Shown: positions 27,783 to 35,358 of the stretch, piece after piece | Numbering within the stretch: position 1 is the first letter of the stretch | Layout of the letters: every line of letters begins with the position of its first letter | NCBI RefSeq assembly: GCF_000768695.1 | Contig: NZ_AVPL01000013.1 | Coordinates: 1 to 64,000, forward strand | DNA length: 64,000 bases | DNA from: Knoellia aerolata DSM 18566 | Lineage (GTDB): Bacteria > Actinomycetota > Actinomycetes > Actinomycetales > Dermatophilaceae | Reading direction: 5' to 3' | The notes under the pieces: generated by a model | What the model was told of the DNA's origin: nothing | Databases searched by the model: none | What the model saw: the letters and a program-made list of their open reading frames with translations, nothing else | Position numbers and translations under genes: made by a program

Positions 27783-28403
27783 ATGGGGGAGAACGTGGCG
27801 TTGGGGCGTGGGGTCCTCCGACGCGCGCGCACCTACGTCTCCGGACGCCCGACGACGCAGAAGGCGGGGGCCGGCGTGGCCGCTGCGCTTCTCGCGAGCG
27901 CGCCCTTCGGCGGACTGGCCGCGGTACCCGAGCCCCCACCGGGGACCCTGCGGCTCGGCCAGCCGATCCAGGTCGGGCCGTACGAGATGGTCATTGACCA
28001 GGTCGTCGAGCTCCCCGACCTCGCCCCGGCCGTCACGCCCCAGCCGTCGGAGCGCGTCCTCGTCCTCGACGCCCATGTCACGCTCACGGGCGACCGACCC
28101 GAGTACGCCGTGACCCTCACGAACCACGTCACGGTCGCCGGCGGCGGGGTCGAGGTCGAGGGCCGGCCCAGCCTCTACTTCGTCGAGGACTCGTCGCGGA
28201 TGTCGGGCTTCAACCCGGGTCTCACCTACCGCCTGGCCCTGACGTTCACGACGTCCGGTCCGTGGCAGGGAGACGTCGTGACGGTGAGGACCAACCTCGT
28301 GGAGTTCCGCGAGGAGGACCGGCAGACCCTGGACCCGGACGCCTGGGTCGGACGCGACGAGGTCGAGTGGCAGGGCTCGCTCCCGCTGGTGCGGCGCACA
28401 TGA
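27783..28403 (+). CDS. Exported or membrane-anchored protein of unknown function (cluster gene 1)
   Basis: 206 residues. A basic N-terminus and a hydrophobic segment (about residues 28-47, GAGVAAALLASAPFGGLAAV) anchor or export it. The rest is predicted beta-rich, beginning LRLGQPIQVGPYEMVIDQVV and including ERVLVLDAHVTLTG, reminiscent of DUF4352/telokin-like extracellular immunoglobulin-like domains. The stop overlaps the next gene by ATGA. Function unknown. Confidence 0.7.
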   Translation: MGENVALGRGVLRRARTYVSGRPTTQKAGAGVAAALLASAPFGGLAAVPEPPPGTLRLGQPIQVGPYEMVIDQVVELPDLAPAVTPQPSERVLVLDAHVTLTGDRPEYAVTLTNHVTVAGGGVEVEGRPSLYFVEDSSRMSGFNPGLTYRLALTFTTSGPWQGDVVTVRTNLVEFREEDRQTLDPDAWVGRDEVEWQGSLPLVRRT

Positions 28404-28999
28404 GGCGAACCGTCGCCTCGGCCGCCCTCGTCATCGCCGCCATGGGGCTCGGCCGGCTCATCAACGACCACGTCCCGCTGGGCGACTCGGCCGACCGCCC
28501 GTTCGTCTCCACGGGGGAGGTCGGCCGACCCGTCGTCCTCGACTACGCCGAGGTCACCGTCACCGCGGTCCACGTGACGCCGACCGTCATGGGCAACCCC
28601 GCCTCCGCCTCGGGTGGGCGCTGGCTCGTGGTTGACACCGAGCTGTTGGCACGGACCCGGCCCACGCTCATGTCGGGGTTCTTCCTCGTCGACGCTCAGG
28701 ACCACCGGTGGATCGCCTCGACGCGCGGGAGCGAGTGCGCCTCGAGCGCCAGCCTCTCAACCGGGGTCCGCCACTACGCGAGCTTCTGCTTCGACGTGCC
28801 CCGCAGGGCCCTCGGGGGCGCCCGCCTCGTCGCGACGCGCGGTGCCTGGACCTCGCACGAGTCGGAGTTCCGCCGCGACGCGGTCGCCGACGTCGACCTC
28901 GGCATCGCGGGATCCGAGGTCGACGACCTGTGGGCCCAGCAGGAGCCCCTCGACGTCAGGGAGAGCGGCCCCGTGCCCCCCGGGGAGGCCCGGCGATGA
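28400..28999 (+). CDS. Exported or membrane-anchored protein of unknown function (cluster gene 2)
   Basis: 199 residues from ATG 28400 in a 4-nt overlap. N-terminal hydrophobic helix (ASAALVIAAMGLGRLI), then a beta-rich domain built like gene 1: RPVVLDYAEVTVTAVHVTP and GRWLVVDTELLA correspond to the same strand pattern. Two Cys (SECASS and SFCFDV) could pair outside the cell. It overlaps the next gene by ATGA. Genes 1-3 look like diverged paralogues. Confidence 0.7.
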   Translation: MRRTVASAALVIAAMGLGRLINDHVPLGDSADRPFVSTGEVGRPVVLDYAEVTVTAVHVTPTVMGNPASASGGRWLVVDTELLARTRPTLMSGFFLVDAQDHRWIASTRGSECASSASLSTGVRHYASFCFDVPRRALGGARLVATRGAWTSHESEFRRDAVADVDLGIAGSEVDDLWAQQEPLDVRESGPVPPGEARR

Positions 29000-29676
29000 G
29001 CGCGACCCCACCCGACGTGCGCGAGCCCGTCGCCGAGGACGGCACGGCCACCGTCCCGCGGCGTCCGAGCCGGTGGTGGATCGTCGCCGTGCCCGTCGCC
29101 ATCGTGACGATGCTGGCCGCGAGCGGCTACCGCGTCCCGGTGTTCTGGTGGGAGTCCGGTCAGCACCACGAGATCGCCGACGGCGAGGCCGAGGAGTGGG
29201 TCGCCGTCGCCGAGCAGACCTCCGATGCCCACGGCGACCTCACCCGCCGCTACTCGGTGAGGCTCGCCGGGCTGGGAGGTGCGGACCCGGCATACGTCGC
29301 CCGGTTCGACGAGTTCCGTCTCGCTGACGGCATGGTGGCGAGGACGGTGCGGCTCGACTTCCGCGCCGACCCGGGCCAGTCGCTCAAGAACTGCGCCCTG
29401 ACGCTCGTCGACGACGAGGGCCGGCAGTACCGGGTGGGCCACGTCCACGACGGCATCGGGCCGAAGACCCGCGTGTGCGTGCCGGAGGAGACCCCCGGAC
29501 CCGGCCTGCCGATCATCGAGTCGGAGGTGCGTGGTCGGCTCCCCGAGGGGGAGCAGCCACGGCCGCGCGAGTGGTCGGTCTCTCCGGCCATCGCGGTGCC
29601 GGAGAACGCGACCTTCGTCGAGCTGCGGATCTCGTTCGAGGACCCGGACTACGTCACGCTCCGGCTTCCGCGCTGA
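28996..29676 (+). CDS. Membrane-anchored protein of unknown function (cluster gene 3)
   Basis: 226 residues. A 26-residue cytosolic N-terminus, one transmembrane helix (WWIVAVPVAIVTMLAAS), then an extracytoplasmic beta-rich domain with two Cys (LKNCALTLVDD and KTRVCVPEE) as in gene 2, and a final strand FVELRISFEDPDYVTLRLP. The 3' end overlaps the convergent gene by 23 nt. Together with genes 1 and 2 it may form a surface complex; partner and function are unknown. Confidence 0.7.
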   Translation: MSATPPDVREPVAEDGTATVPRRPSRWWIVAVPVAIVTMLAASGYRVPVFWWESGQHHEIADGEAEEWVAVAEQTSDAHGDLTRRYSVRLAGLGGADPAYVARFDEFRLADGMVARTVRLDFRADPGQSLKNCALTLVDDEGRQYRVGHVHDGIGPKTRVCVPEETPGPGLPIIESEVRGRLPEGEQPRPREWSVSPAIAVPENATFVELRISFEDPDYVTLRLPR

Positions 29677-30934
29677 CCCCTCGCGCGGCGGGCGCCTCAC
29701 CGTCGGTGGGAGCCGGCCCCAGCCTCGGCCCGAGGAGCCAGTCGATGGCCGCCGCGAGCAGGGCGGCCGTGAGGACCATCGTGATCGCGAGCCCGACCGA
29801 CTTCTCCATCGGCGAGAAGGCCAGCCAGGTGTCGGTCTGGACCGGACCGATGGCCCGGCGGAGCAGCTGACCGACGAGCCACGGGAGGCGGATGACCACG
29901 AGGAAGACCAGGCAGAAGGTCAGCATCGGCAGCAGCCCGGCGCTCGCCATCATCCGCAGGCCGTTCCAGAACGCCGACCAGCGCTCGCGCACGTCGGCGA
30001 CGAGCCCCCCACCGAAGCGTCGGACGGGCGCGGGGATGCGCTCCCAGCGCGGGTCGGGACGGGCCGCGGGGCTCGCCGGTGCGGACAGCTGGTGGCCGAG
30101 GACGACCGCGCCGACGGTGATCCACGCGAGCGGGACCACGACGACGGCGTCGACGGCCCCCAACAGCCCGAAGAGCCACGTCGTCACGGTGTCCACCGGG
30201 TTGGCCAGGGGACCGAGGGTGTCAAGGACCCGGTCGTAGCGGTCGAGCACGAGCTGCGCCGCCCGACGGTCCTCGACCCAGGCGAGCCCGGCCTCGCGGA
30301 CGGCGGTGACCTTCTGGGCGACCTGCGAGGTGTAGTAGACCTCGACGAGCGCCCCCACGAAGGCGAGCCACAGGAAGCGGCTGACGCTCTCGACCTTCCC
30401 CAGGGCGTAGCGCAGGACCCAGGCGATCGCGACGATGGCGAGGACGACCTGCCAGTCGTAGATCGCGAGCCGTCCGGCGAAGTCCACGTCCGGCGCCCCC
30501 CCGAGGCTGAGCTGGTTGCGCTCGTCGTAGGCCGCCTCGTTGGTGAACCGGTAGAGGTCCTCCTTGAGCAGCCCGTAGGACACGTAGACGGCGAGGAACG
30601 GAACGAGCACGCTGACCGCGACGTCGACGAGGCGCAGCTCGCGCTTCTCGGTGGTCGCCTGCCGGCCCTCCCGGCGGGACAGCTCGGCGACGTGCGGCAG
30701 CGCCCCACGCGTCATCCAGAGCATCGCGATCATCGCGAGGAGGAAGCCCAGCGGTGCGACGACGAGGATGAGCTGGGCGACGAACGCGTTGTGGTCGCTC
30801 ACGACCACGGCGAGCCAGACCGCCCCGCTGCGCACCGCCAGGCCGAGGCACGCGATGACGACGAACGGCGCCCAGTGGACGCGCAGGATCCGCAGCGCCG
30901 ACACCAGGACCGCGGGGATGTCCCTGACCCGCAT
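29654..30934 (-). CDS. Large multispanning membrane protein, unknown function
   Basis: About 426 residues from ATG 30934 (GTG 30946 and GTG 31012 are in-frame alternatives). Roughly eight to nine hydrophobic segments, e.g. FVVIACLGLAVRSGAVWLAV, LILVVAPLGFLLAMIAMLW and MLTFCLVFLVVIRLPWLVG; a soluble stretch lies around residues 95-120. No transporter or enzyme motif is recognised. It converges on the three-gene exported cluster with a 23-nt overlap and is divergent from the hydrolase at 31083. Confidence 0.7.
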   Translation of the reverse strand: MRVRDIPAVLVSALRILRVHWAPFVVIACLGLAVRSGAVWLAVVVSDHNAFVAQLILVVAPLGFLLAMIAMLWMTRGALPHVAELSRREGRQATTEKRELRLVDVAVSVLVPFLAVYVSYGLLKEDLYRFTNEAAYDERNQLSLGGAPDVDFAGRLAIYDWQVVLAIVAIAWVLRYALGKVESVSRFLWLAFVGALVEVYYTSQVAQKVTAVREAGLAWVEDRRAAQLVLDRYDRVLDTLGPLANPVDTVTTWLFGLLGAVDAVVVVPLAWITVGAVVLGHQLSAPASPAARPDPRWERIPAPVRRFGGGLVADVRERWSAFWNGLRMMASAGLLPMLTFCLVFLVVIRLPWLVGQLLRRAIGPVQTDTWLAFSPMEKSVGLAITMVLTAALLAAAIDWLLGPRLGPAPTDGEAPAARGVSAEAGA

Positions 30935-31082
30935 TGCGTCGTCCACCGGTGCCCCGCGCCTCGTCCCCCCGCGCGGTCGTCGCGCATGTCGTGCGCGAGC
31001 ATATCGAGTCACCGGCCGAGACCCGGGGTACCACCGGGTGGGGCCGAGATCGGGAGCCCCCCGTCACGAAGGGAACACCACC

Positions 31083-32003
31083 ATGCCGTCGTTTGAGGGC
31101 CTGCTCGTCGAGCACGGGTGGCGCGAGGGCGTGCGACGCATCAACGGGGTCGACCTGCACGTGGTCGAAGCCGGGCACGAGGGCGGCCCGCTCGTGGTCC
31201 TGCTCCACGGCTTCCCGGAGTTCTGGTGGGGCTGGCGGCACCAGATCGCGCCGCTCGCCGACGCGGGTCACCACGTCGTGGTGCCCGACCTGCGTGGCTA
31301 CAACACCAGCTCCGCGCCCCAGGACGTCGGGGCCTACCGCCTCGACGTCCTCGCCCGCGACGTCGTCGGGCTCGGAGACGCCTTCGGCGCGGAGCGCATC
31401 GACCTCGTCGGTCACGACTGGGGAGCGGTCATCGCCTGGGAGTTCGCGGCCCGCCACCCCGAACGGCTCGACCGCCTCGTCGTCCTCGACGGGGCGCACC
31501 CCGACACGATGCTCCGGCAGGTCCTGCGACACCCGACCCAGGGGCTGCGCACTGCGTATGCGGGCTTCTTCCAGCTGCCCTGGCTGCCGGAGGCCGCGTT
31601 GCGGGCGTTCGGGTTCACGGGCCTGCGGAACGCGATGCGGCGATCCGCACGCGAGGGCACCTTCGAGCCGGGCGCGCTGGACCGCTATGCCGCGGCCTGG
31701 TCGCAGCCCGGCTCCCTGACCGCGATGCTCAACTACTACCGGGCCCTGCGCCTGAGGTGGCCGGGGTGGTCACCCGGCCGCAACCCCCGTCCCACGCTCG
31801 TCCTCTGGGGCGAGCACGACGACTTCCTCGAGCAGCACGTCGCCCGGGAGAGCCTCGGTCGGTGCGACGACGGCCGGCTCGTCGTCATCGAGGACGCCGG
31901 CCACTGGCCCCACCTCGAACAGCCGGACGTCGTCACCGCCGAGATCCTCCGCTTCCTCGGCGAGATGGGCGAGGTCGGCGAGGTCGGCGAGGTCGGCGAC
32001 TGA
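31083..32003 (+). CDS. Alpha/beta hydrolase, epoxide-hydrolase type
   Basis: 306 residues. HGFPEFWWGWRHQI (oxyanion region), GHDWGAVIAWEFA with Asp as nucleophile instead of Ser, and GHWPHLEQPD with the catalytic His define an epoxide hydrolase or haloalkane-dehalogenase-like enzyme; HGFPE favours epoxide hydrolase. The C-terminus ends in three GEV repeats made by a 9-bp tandem repeat (about 31970-31998). Start ATG 31083 follows GAAGGGA. Confidence 0.88.
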   Translation: MPSFEGLLVEHGWREGVRRINGVDLHVVEAGHEGGPLVVLLHGFPEFWWGWRHQIAPLADAGHHVVVPDLRGYNTSSAPQDVGAYRLDVLARDVVGLGDAFGAERIDLVGHDWGAVIAWEFAARHPERLDRLVVLDGAHPDTMLRQVLRHPTQGLRTAYAGFFQLPWLPEAALRAFGFTGLRNAMRRSAREGTFEPGALDRYAAAWSQPGSLTAMLNYYRALRLRWPGWSPGRNPRPTLVLWGEHDDFLEQHVARESLGRCDDGRLVVIEDAGHWPHLEQPDVVTAEILRFLGEMGEVGEVGEVGD

Positions 32004-32008
32004 CGGGG

Positions 32009-32707
32009 TCAGGCTGTCGAGTCGTCCACGGTGAGGAAGGCTCGGACGGCGTCCAGGAACTCGGCCGGTCGGTTCGCATGGACCTCGTGGCCCGCGTCGA
32101 CCGTCACCATGGCGCCGTCCTGCACCGTGGCGACGAGGTCCTCCACCCACAGCGGCGGGACGAAGCTCGAGGGACCACCGCTGACCGCGAGGACGGGCAG
32201 GCGGAGCGCGCCCAGCACGGCGGGCCACTCCGGCGACGGCGTGTCGATCTCGGGACGCACCTGCTCCACCACGGCCCAGTCGGAGTGCAGCGTCCCGTTC
32301 GAGCGCTCGGGCGTCGTCGGCGTGCGAGGGCGCATGAGGCCGACGTCCTCGAGGACGAGCCGCCTCACCTCCCGCGCCGATGACGCGACGAGGCACGCGA
32401 CCAGCCCGCCGAGCGAGTGGCCGACGAGGTCGAGACGGGAGCCGAGCTGCGGCAGGAGCAGCGTGACGTCGCGGGCCATGAGCTCGATCGAGTAGCGACC
32501 CGGGCGGTCGCTGGACCCGTGGCCACGCAGGTCCACGGCGTGCACGACCCGGTCCCGGGCGAGGGCCGCGGCGACGACGTCCCAGTCGCTCGCCGTGAGC
32601 CCCGTGCCGGGGAGGAGCACCACCGGAGGGTGCACGGGTTGCTCGCACGACCACGTGCGCACCTGGAGCGCGACCGCCCCGCACTCGAGGCGCCGGCTGC
32701 TGGGCAT
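32009..32707 (-). CDS. Alpha/beta hydrolase (serine type)
   Basis: 232 residues from ATG 32707. VVLLPGTGLTASDW (oxyanion loop), DLRGHGSSDRPG, the nucleophile elbow GHSLGG with Ser, and VDAGHEVHANRP with the catalytic His. Substrate unknown. An apparent -10 CACACT (32719-32714) sits 6 nt before the ATG, suggesting a leaderless mRNA; the longer frame upstream would run into the next gene. Convergent with the epoxide hydrolase gene with a 5-nt gap. Confidence 0.82.
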   Translation of the reverse strand: MPSSRRLECGAVALQVRTWSCEQPVHPPVVLLPGTGLTASDWDVVAAALARDRVVHAVDLRGHGSSDRPGRYSIELMARDVTLLLPQLGSRLDLVGHSLGGLVACLVASSAREVRRLVLEDVGLMRPRTPTTPERSNGTLHSDWAVVEQVRPEIDTPSPEWPAVLGALRLPVLAVSGGPSSFVPPLWVEDLVATVQDGAMVTVDAGHEVHANRPAEFLDAVRAFLTVDDSTA

Positions 32708-32723
32708 GGCACCAGTGTGCGCG

Positions 32724-33623
32724 TCAGCCCCGAGCAAGGAGCCGGGCGATCGCCGAGCTCGCGGCGATCTGGCCGGCCGCCAAGGCCTGCACGACCGAGG
32801 CCATCGGCATCGGGAACGCGGCCAGGTGCGCGAGGTCGCCGGCCGCCGTGACACCGGCGAGGCTCGTCCGCCCGAACTCGTCGATGCGCACCGCCCCCGA
32901 CGGGTTGAGCTCGAGACCCAGCTGCTGCGCGAACGGCGCCGACTGGTGCAGCGTCGGCACGACGAAGAGCACCGCGACGTCCTCGGTCGAGCCGTCGTCG
33001 AGGCGCACCCGCAGCCCGTCCCCCGCACGCTCGACGGCCGTCATCCGCGCGGTGACCACAGGCACCGTGAGCGTGACGCCGTCGGGCGTCTCCTGTCCCT
33101 CCTCGAAGACGACGAGCTCGCTCGCGACCGGCGCGAGGAGCGCCGTGAGGTGGCCGGCGGCCGCCGTCCCGACGACGCCGATCCTGCGGTCGGTGAACTC
33201 GAAGCCGTGGCAGAACGGGCACTGCGCGGCGAGGTCCCCCCACACCTCCTGGAGGCCGGGGACGGGCGGCAGCTCGTCGCGGACCCCGGTGGCCAGCACG
33301 ACGGCATACGCGGTCATCACGTCACCACCGGCGAGGGTGAGCCGGAAGCCGTCGCCGTCGCGCTCGACCGTCACGACGCGCTCCTCGCGGACCGTGACGG
33401 TGTCGTATGCCGTGAGCTCGCGTCGCGCTGCCGCGCGGAAGTCCGCGGGTGGGGTCCCGTCGTGGGTGAGGACGTTGTGCATGTGGCTGACGGTCGCGTT
33501 GCGGTAGGTGCCGTCGTCGAAGACGGTGACCTGCCGGCGGACGCGCCCGGCCGTGAGAGCCGCCTGGAGGCCGGCGGGGCCGCCGCCGATGACGGCGATG
33601 TCGGTGTGGCGAGAGGTCGTCAT
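32724..33623 (-). CDS. Thioredoxin-reductase-like FAD/NAD(P)H oxidoreductase
   Basis: 299 residues. FAD-binding GGGPAGLQAALTAGR at residues 13-27, the redox-type pair CPFC (QCPFCHGFEF, about residue 137), a second nucleotide-binding glycine region GVVGTAAAGHLTALL that is weak for NADPH, and the C-terminal FAD motif TAAGDLAH. The Cys pair differs from the CATC/CAVC of thioredoxin reductase, so the partner is uncertain; flavoproteins of this group reduce small dithiol or quinone substrates. The promoter carries a MerR-type operator, so it is probably controlled by the MerR regulator at 34924. Confidence 0.85.
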   Translation of the reverse strand: MTTSRHTDIAVIGGGPAGLQAALTAGRVRRQVTVFDDGTYRNATVSHMHNVLTHDGTPPADFRAAARRELTAYDTVTVREERVVTVERDGDGFRLTLAGGDVMTAYAVVLATGVRDELPPVPGLQEVWGDLAAQCPFCHGFEFTDRRIGVVGTAAAGHLTALLAPVASELVVFEEGQETPDGVTLTVPVVTARMTAVERAGDGLRVRLDDGSTEDVAVLFVVPTLHQSAPFAQQLGLELNPSGAVRIDEFGRTSLAGVTAAGDLAHLAAFPMPMASVVQALAAGQIAASSAIARLLARG

Positions 33624-33629
33624 GATCCG

Positions 33630-33660
33630 AGGATGAACCTTCAGGTCGACCTGAAGGCAA
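33630..33660 (-). promoter_or_regulatory. MerR-type promoter with 20-bp operator of the flavin oxidoreductase
   Basis: CCTTCAGGTCGACCTGAAGG (33638-33657) is a perfect palindrome. On the minus strand TTGCCT (33660-33655) and CATCCT (33635-33630) form a possible -35/-10 pair with a 19-bp spacer, and the ATG follows 6 nt later. An over-long spacer with the dyad between the two boxes is the classical activation architecture of MerR regulators. A near copy lies at the MerR gene start. Confidence 0.7.
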
Positions 33661-33688
33661 GCCCCTCCGACGCCTCCGGCTCGTGCAC

Positions 33689-33762
33689 AACTCGCCAATT
33701 CCTCCCCGGAGGTCCGGACACGCCGTGTGTGTCGCGTACCGGAGGGGAGGAATTGGCGAGTT
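33689..33762. repeat. Hairpin repeat element, copy A (also terminator of dinB)
   Basis: A 19-nt arm beginning AACTCGCCAATTCC (33689-33707) pairs perfectly with 33744-33762 around a 36-base centre that contains GACACGCCGTGTG (33717-33729) and further small stems. The outer end supplies the TAA stop codon of dinB (33763-33761). Copy B at 40355-40417 has the same arm ends and core. It would terminate transcription of dinB and looks like a REPIN-type mobile or structural repeat. Confidence 0.8.
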
Positions 33763-34870
33763 AGTCCCGGGGTGGGGAGGCTGCCGGGCCGCCTCGACCG
33801 GTGGTGCGCGGCGGCTCGTAGCCACCGACGGGCGGGACCATCTCGGCGCGGACCCCGAGCAGCCGGATCGGCCGGTCGTCCCCGAGGTCGCGGAGCAGCT
33901 CGAGCGCGGTGGCCGCGATGTCGGCCGCGTCCCACGTCGGCTCGGCGAGCTTGCGGATGCGCGTGGTGGTGAAGAAGGGGGCGAAGCGCACCTTGAGGTG
34001 CACCCGGGCGCAGGCCCTGCCCTCCCGCCGGATGTCCTCGACGACCTGGGCGGAGAGCGAGCCGATGGCGGCCGCGATCTCTCCTTCGTCGGTGAGGTTG
34101 CTCTGGTAGGTCGTCTCGCGCCCGTGGGCCCTGGCGACCCACGGGGTGTCGTCGATGCGCGTCGCGCCCAGCCCCCGACCCAGCCGTCCGTAGTGCGGCC
34201 CCATCCGCGGACCGAACTCGGCGGCGAGCACGTCGTCGGAGGCGTCGGCGAGCTGTCGGACCGTGTCGTAGCCGTGGGCCGCGAGCCGGGCGGCGATCCG
34301 GGTGCCCACGCCCCAGAGCGCGGTCGTGGGCCGCTCGCCCATGACCTCGAACCAGTTCTCCCGGGTGAGCACGAACGTGCCGCGGGGCTTGCCGAAGTCG
34401 GTGGCGATCTTGGCGCGCACCGTGGTGTCACCGACCCCGACCGAGCAGTGGAGCAGCGACGCCTCGAGCACCTCGGCGCGGATCGCCTCGGCGTGGGCCA
34501 CCGCCTCGGCCACGTCCGGGCCGGGGGTCTCGATGCCGACGAAGGCCTCGTCCCACCCCAGGACCTGGACCACGGCCCCAGGGTGCGCCCGCACTGCCTC
34601 CATCACCACCGCCGACGCCTCGTCGTAGGCCGGACCGTCCACCGGCAGGAACACCGCCTCGGGGCACTTGCGGACCGCGAGCTTGAGCGGCATGCCCGAG
34701 TGGACGCCGAACGCGCGGGCCTCGTAGGACGCGGTCGAGACCACCGCCCGCTCGGTCGGGTCGCCCCGCCCCCCGACGACCACGGGCAGCCCCGCCAGCT
34801 CGGGCCGGCGCAGGATCTCGACGGCCGCGATGAACTGGTCGAGGTCGACGTGGAGCACCCAGCGGGCCAT
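33761..34870 (-). CDS. dinB: DNA polymerase IV, Y family
   Basis: 369 residues. Palm domain with HVDLDQF (first metal Asp) and GWDEAFVGIE, the equivalent of the usual SIDEAYLD with the Ser replaced by Gly; fingers with ASYEARAFGVHSGM; a helix-hairpin-helix region (LWGVGTRIAARLAAHGYDTV); and a little-finger domain. It copies damaged DNA in the cytosol. The stop codon lies in the hairpin element. A possible -10 CACACT (34882-34877) is 6 nt before the ATG. Confidence 0.93.
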   Translation of the reverse strand: MARWVLHVDLDQFIAAVEILRRPELAGLPVVVGGRGDPTERAVVSTASYEARAFGVHSGMPLKLAVRKCPEAVFLPVDGPAYDEASAVVMEAVRAHPGAVVQVLGWDEAFVGIETPGPDVAEAVAHAEAIRAEVLEASLLHCSVGVGDTTVRAKIATDFGKPRGTFVLTRENWFEVMGERPTTALWGVGTRIAARLAAHGYDTVRQLADASDDVLAAEFGPRMGPHYGRLGRGLGATRIDDTPWVARAHGRETTYQSNLTDEGEIAAAIGSLSAQVVEDIRREGRACARVHLKVRFAPFFTTTRIRKLAEPTWDAADIAATALELLRDLGDDRPIRLLGVRAEMVPPVGGYEPPRTTGRGGPAASPPRD

Positions 34871-34910
34871 GACGCCAGTGTGCCGTGCGTGGGCGACCGC
34901 AGGAGGGGTA

Positions 34911-34930
34911 CGTTCAGGTGGACATGAAGG
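34911..34930 (+). promoter_or_regulatory. MerR operator copy at the merR gene start
   Basis: CGTTCAGGTGGACATGAAGG matches the palindrome at 33638-33657 in 17 of 20 positions. It overlaps the ATG at 34924 and follows TACGTT (34909-34914), a possible -10. Binding here would block transcription initiation, so negative autoregulation is likely. Confidence 0.65.
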
Positions 34931-35358
34931 CGACCACGGAGAACTGGACCATCAGCGACCTCGCGAGCCGCTTCGACCTGCCCACGCACGTCCTGCGCCA
35001 CTGGGAGTCGATCGGGCTGCTCGAGCCGCGACGCGACGCGTCGGGGTACCGGCGCTACGGGCACGACGACCTCGTGCGCATCGCGATCATCCAGCGCAAC
35101 AAGCTCGCCGGGATGAGCCTGGAGCAGATCCGGGTGCTGCTCGACGCCGAGGCGAAGGACCGCCACGAGGTGCTCGAGGGCCACCTGCGCGACCTCGACG
35201 AGCGGATGCTCGCCCTGGAGCGCTCGCGCGAGATGACCGAGCACGCCCTGCGCTGCCGGGCCCACGACATCACGGCGTGCCCACGTTTCGTCGCCGCCGT
35301 GGAGGACCTCGTGGAGGGTCGGACCCATCCCGCGCTGCTCGGTCGCGCCCATGCGTGA
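34924..35358 (+). CDS. MerR-family transcriptional regulator
   Basis: 144 residues from ATG 34924 (GTG 34918 with AGGAGG at 34901-34906 is an alternative). N-terminal helix-turn-helix and wing (ISDLASRFDLPTHVLRHWESIGLLEPRR then GYRRYGHDDLVRIAIIQRNKLAGMSL), a long dimerisation helix and a short C-terminus with two Cys (RCRAHDITACPRF), possible sensor ligands. It likely controls itself and the flavin oxidoreductase through matching operators. It overlaps lhgO by 8 nt. Confidence 0.88.
   Translation: MKATTENWTISDLASRFDLPTHVLRHWESIGLLEPRRDASGYRRYGHDDLVRIAIIQRNKLAGMSLEQIRVLLDAEAKDRHEVLEGHLRDLDERMLALERSREMTEHALRCRAHDITACPRFVAAVEDLVEGRTHPALLGRAHA

Noticed and set aside
33905-34000. Missing Ser in the DinB motif as a sign of pseudogenisation
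   Set aside because: All catalytic Asp/Glu residues and full length are present; a GWDEAF variant is tolerated in Y-family members.
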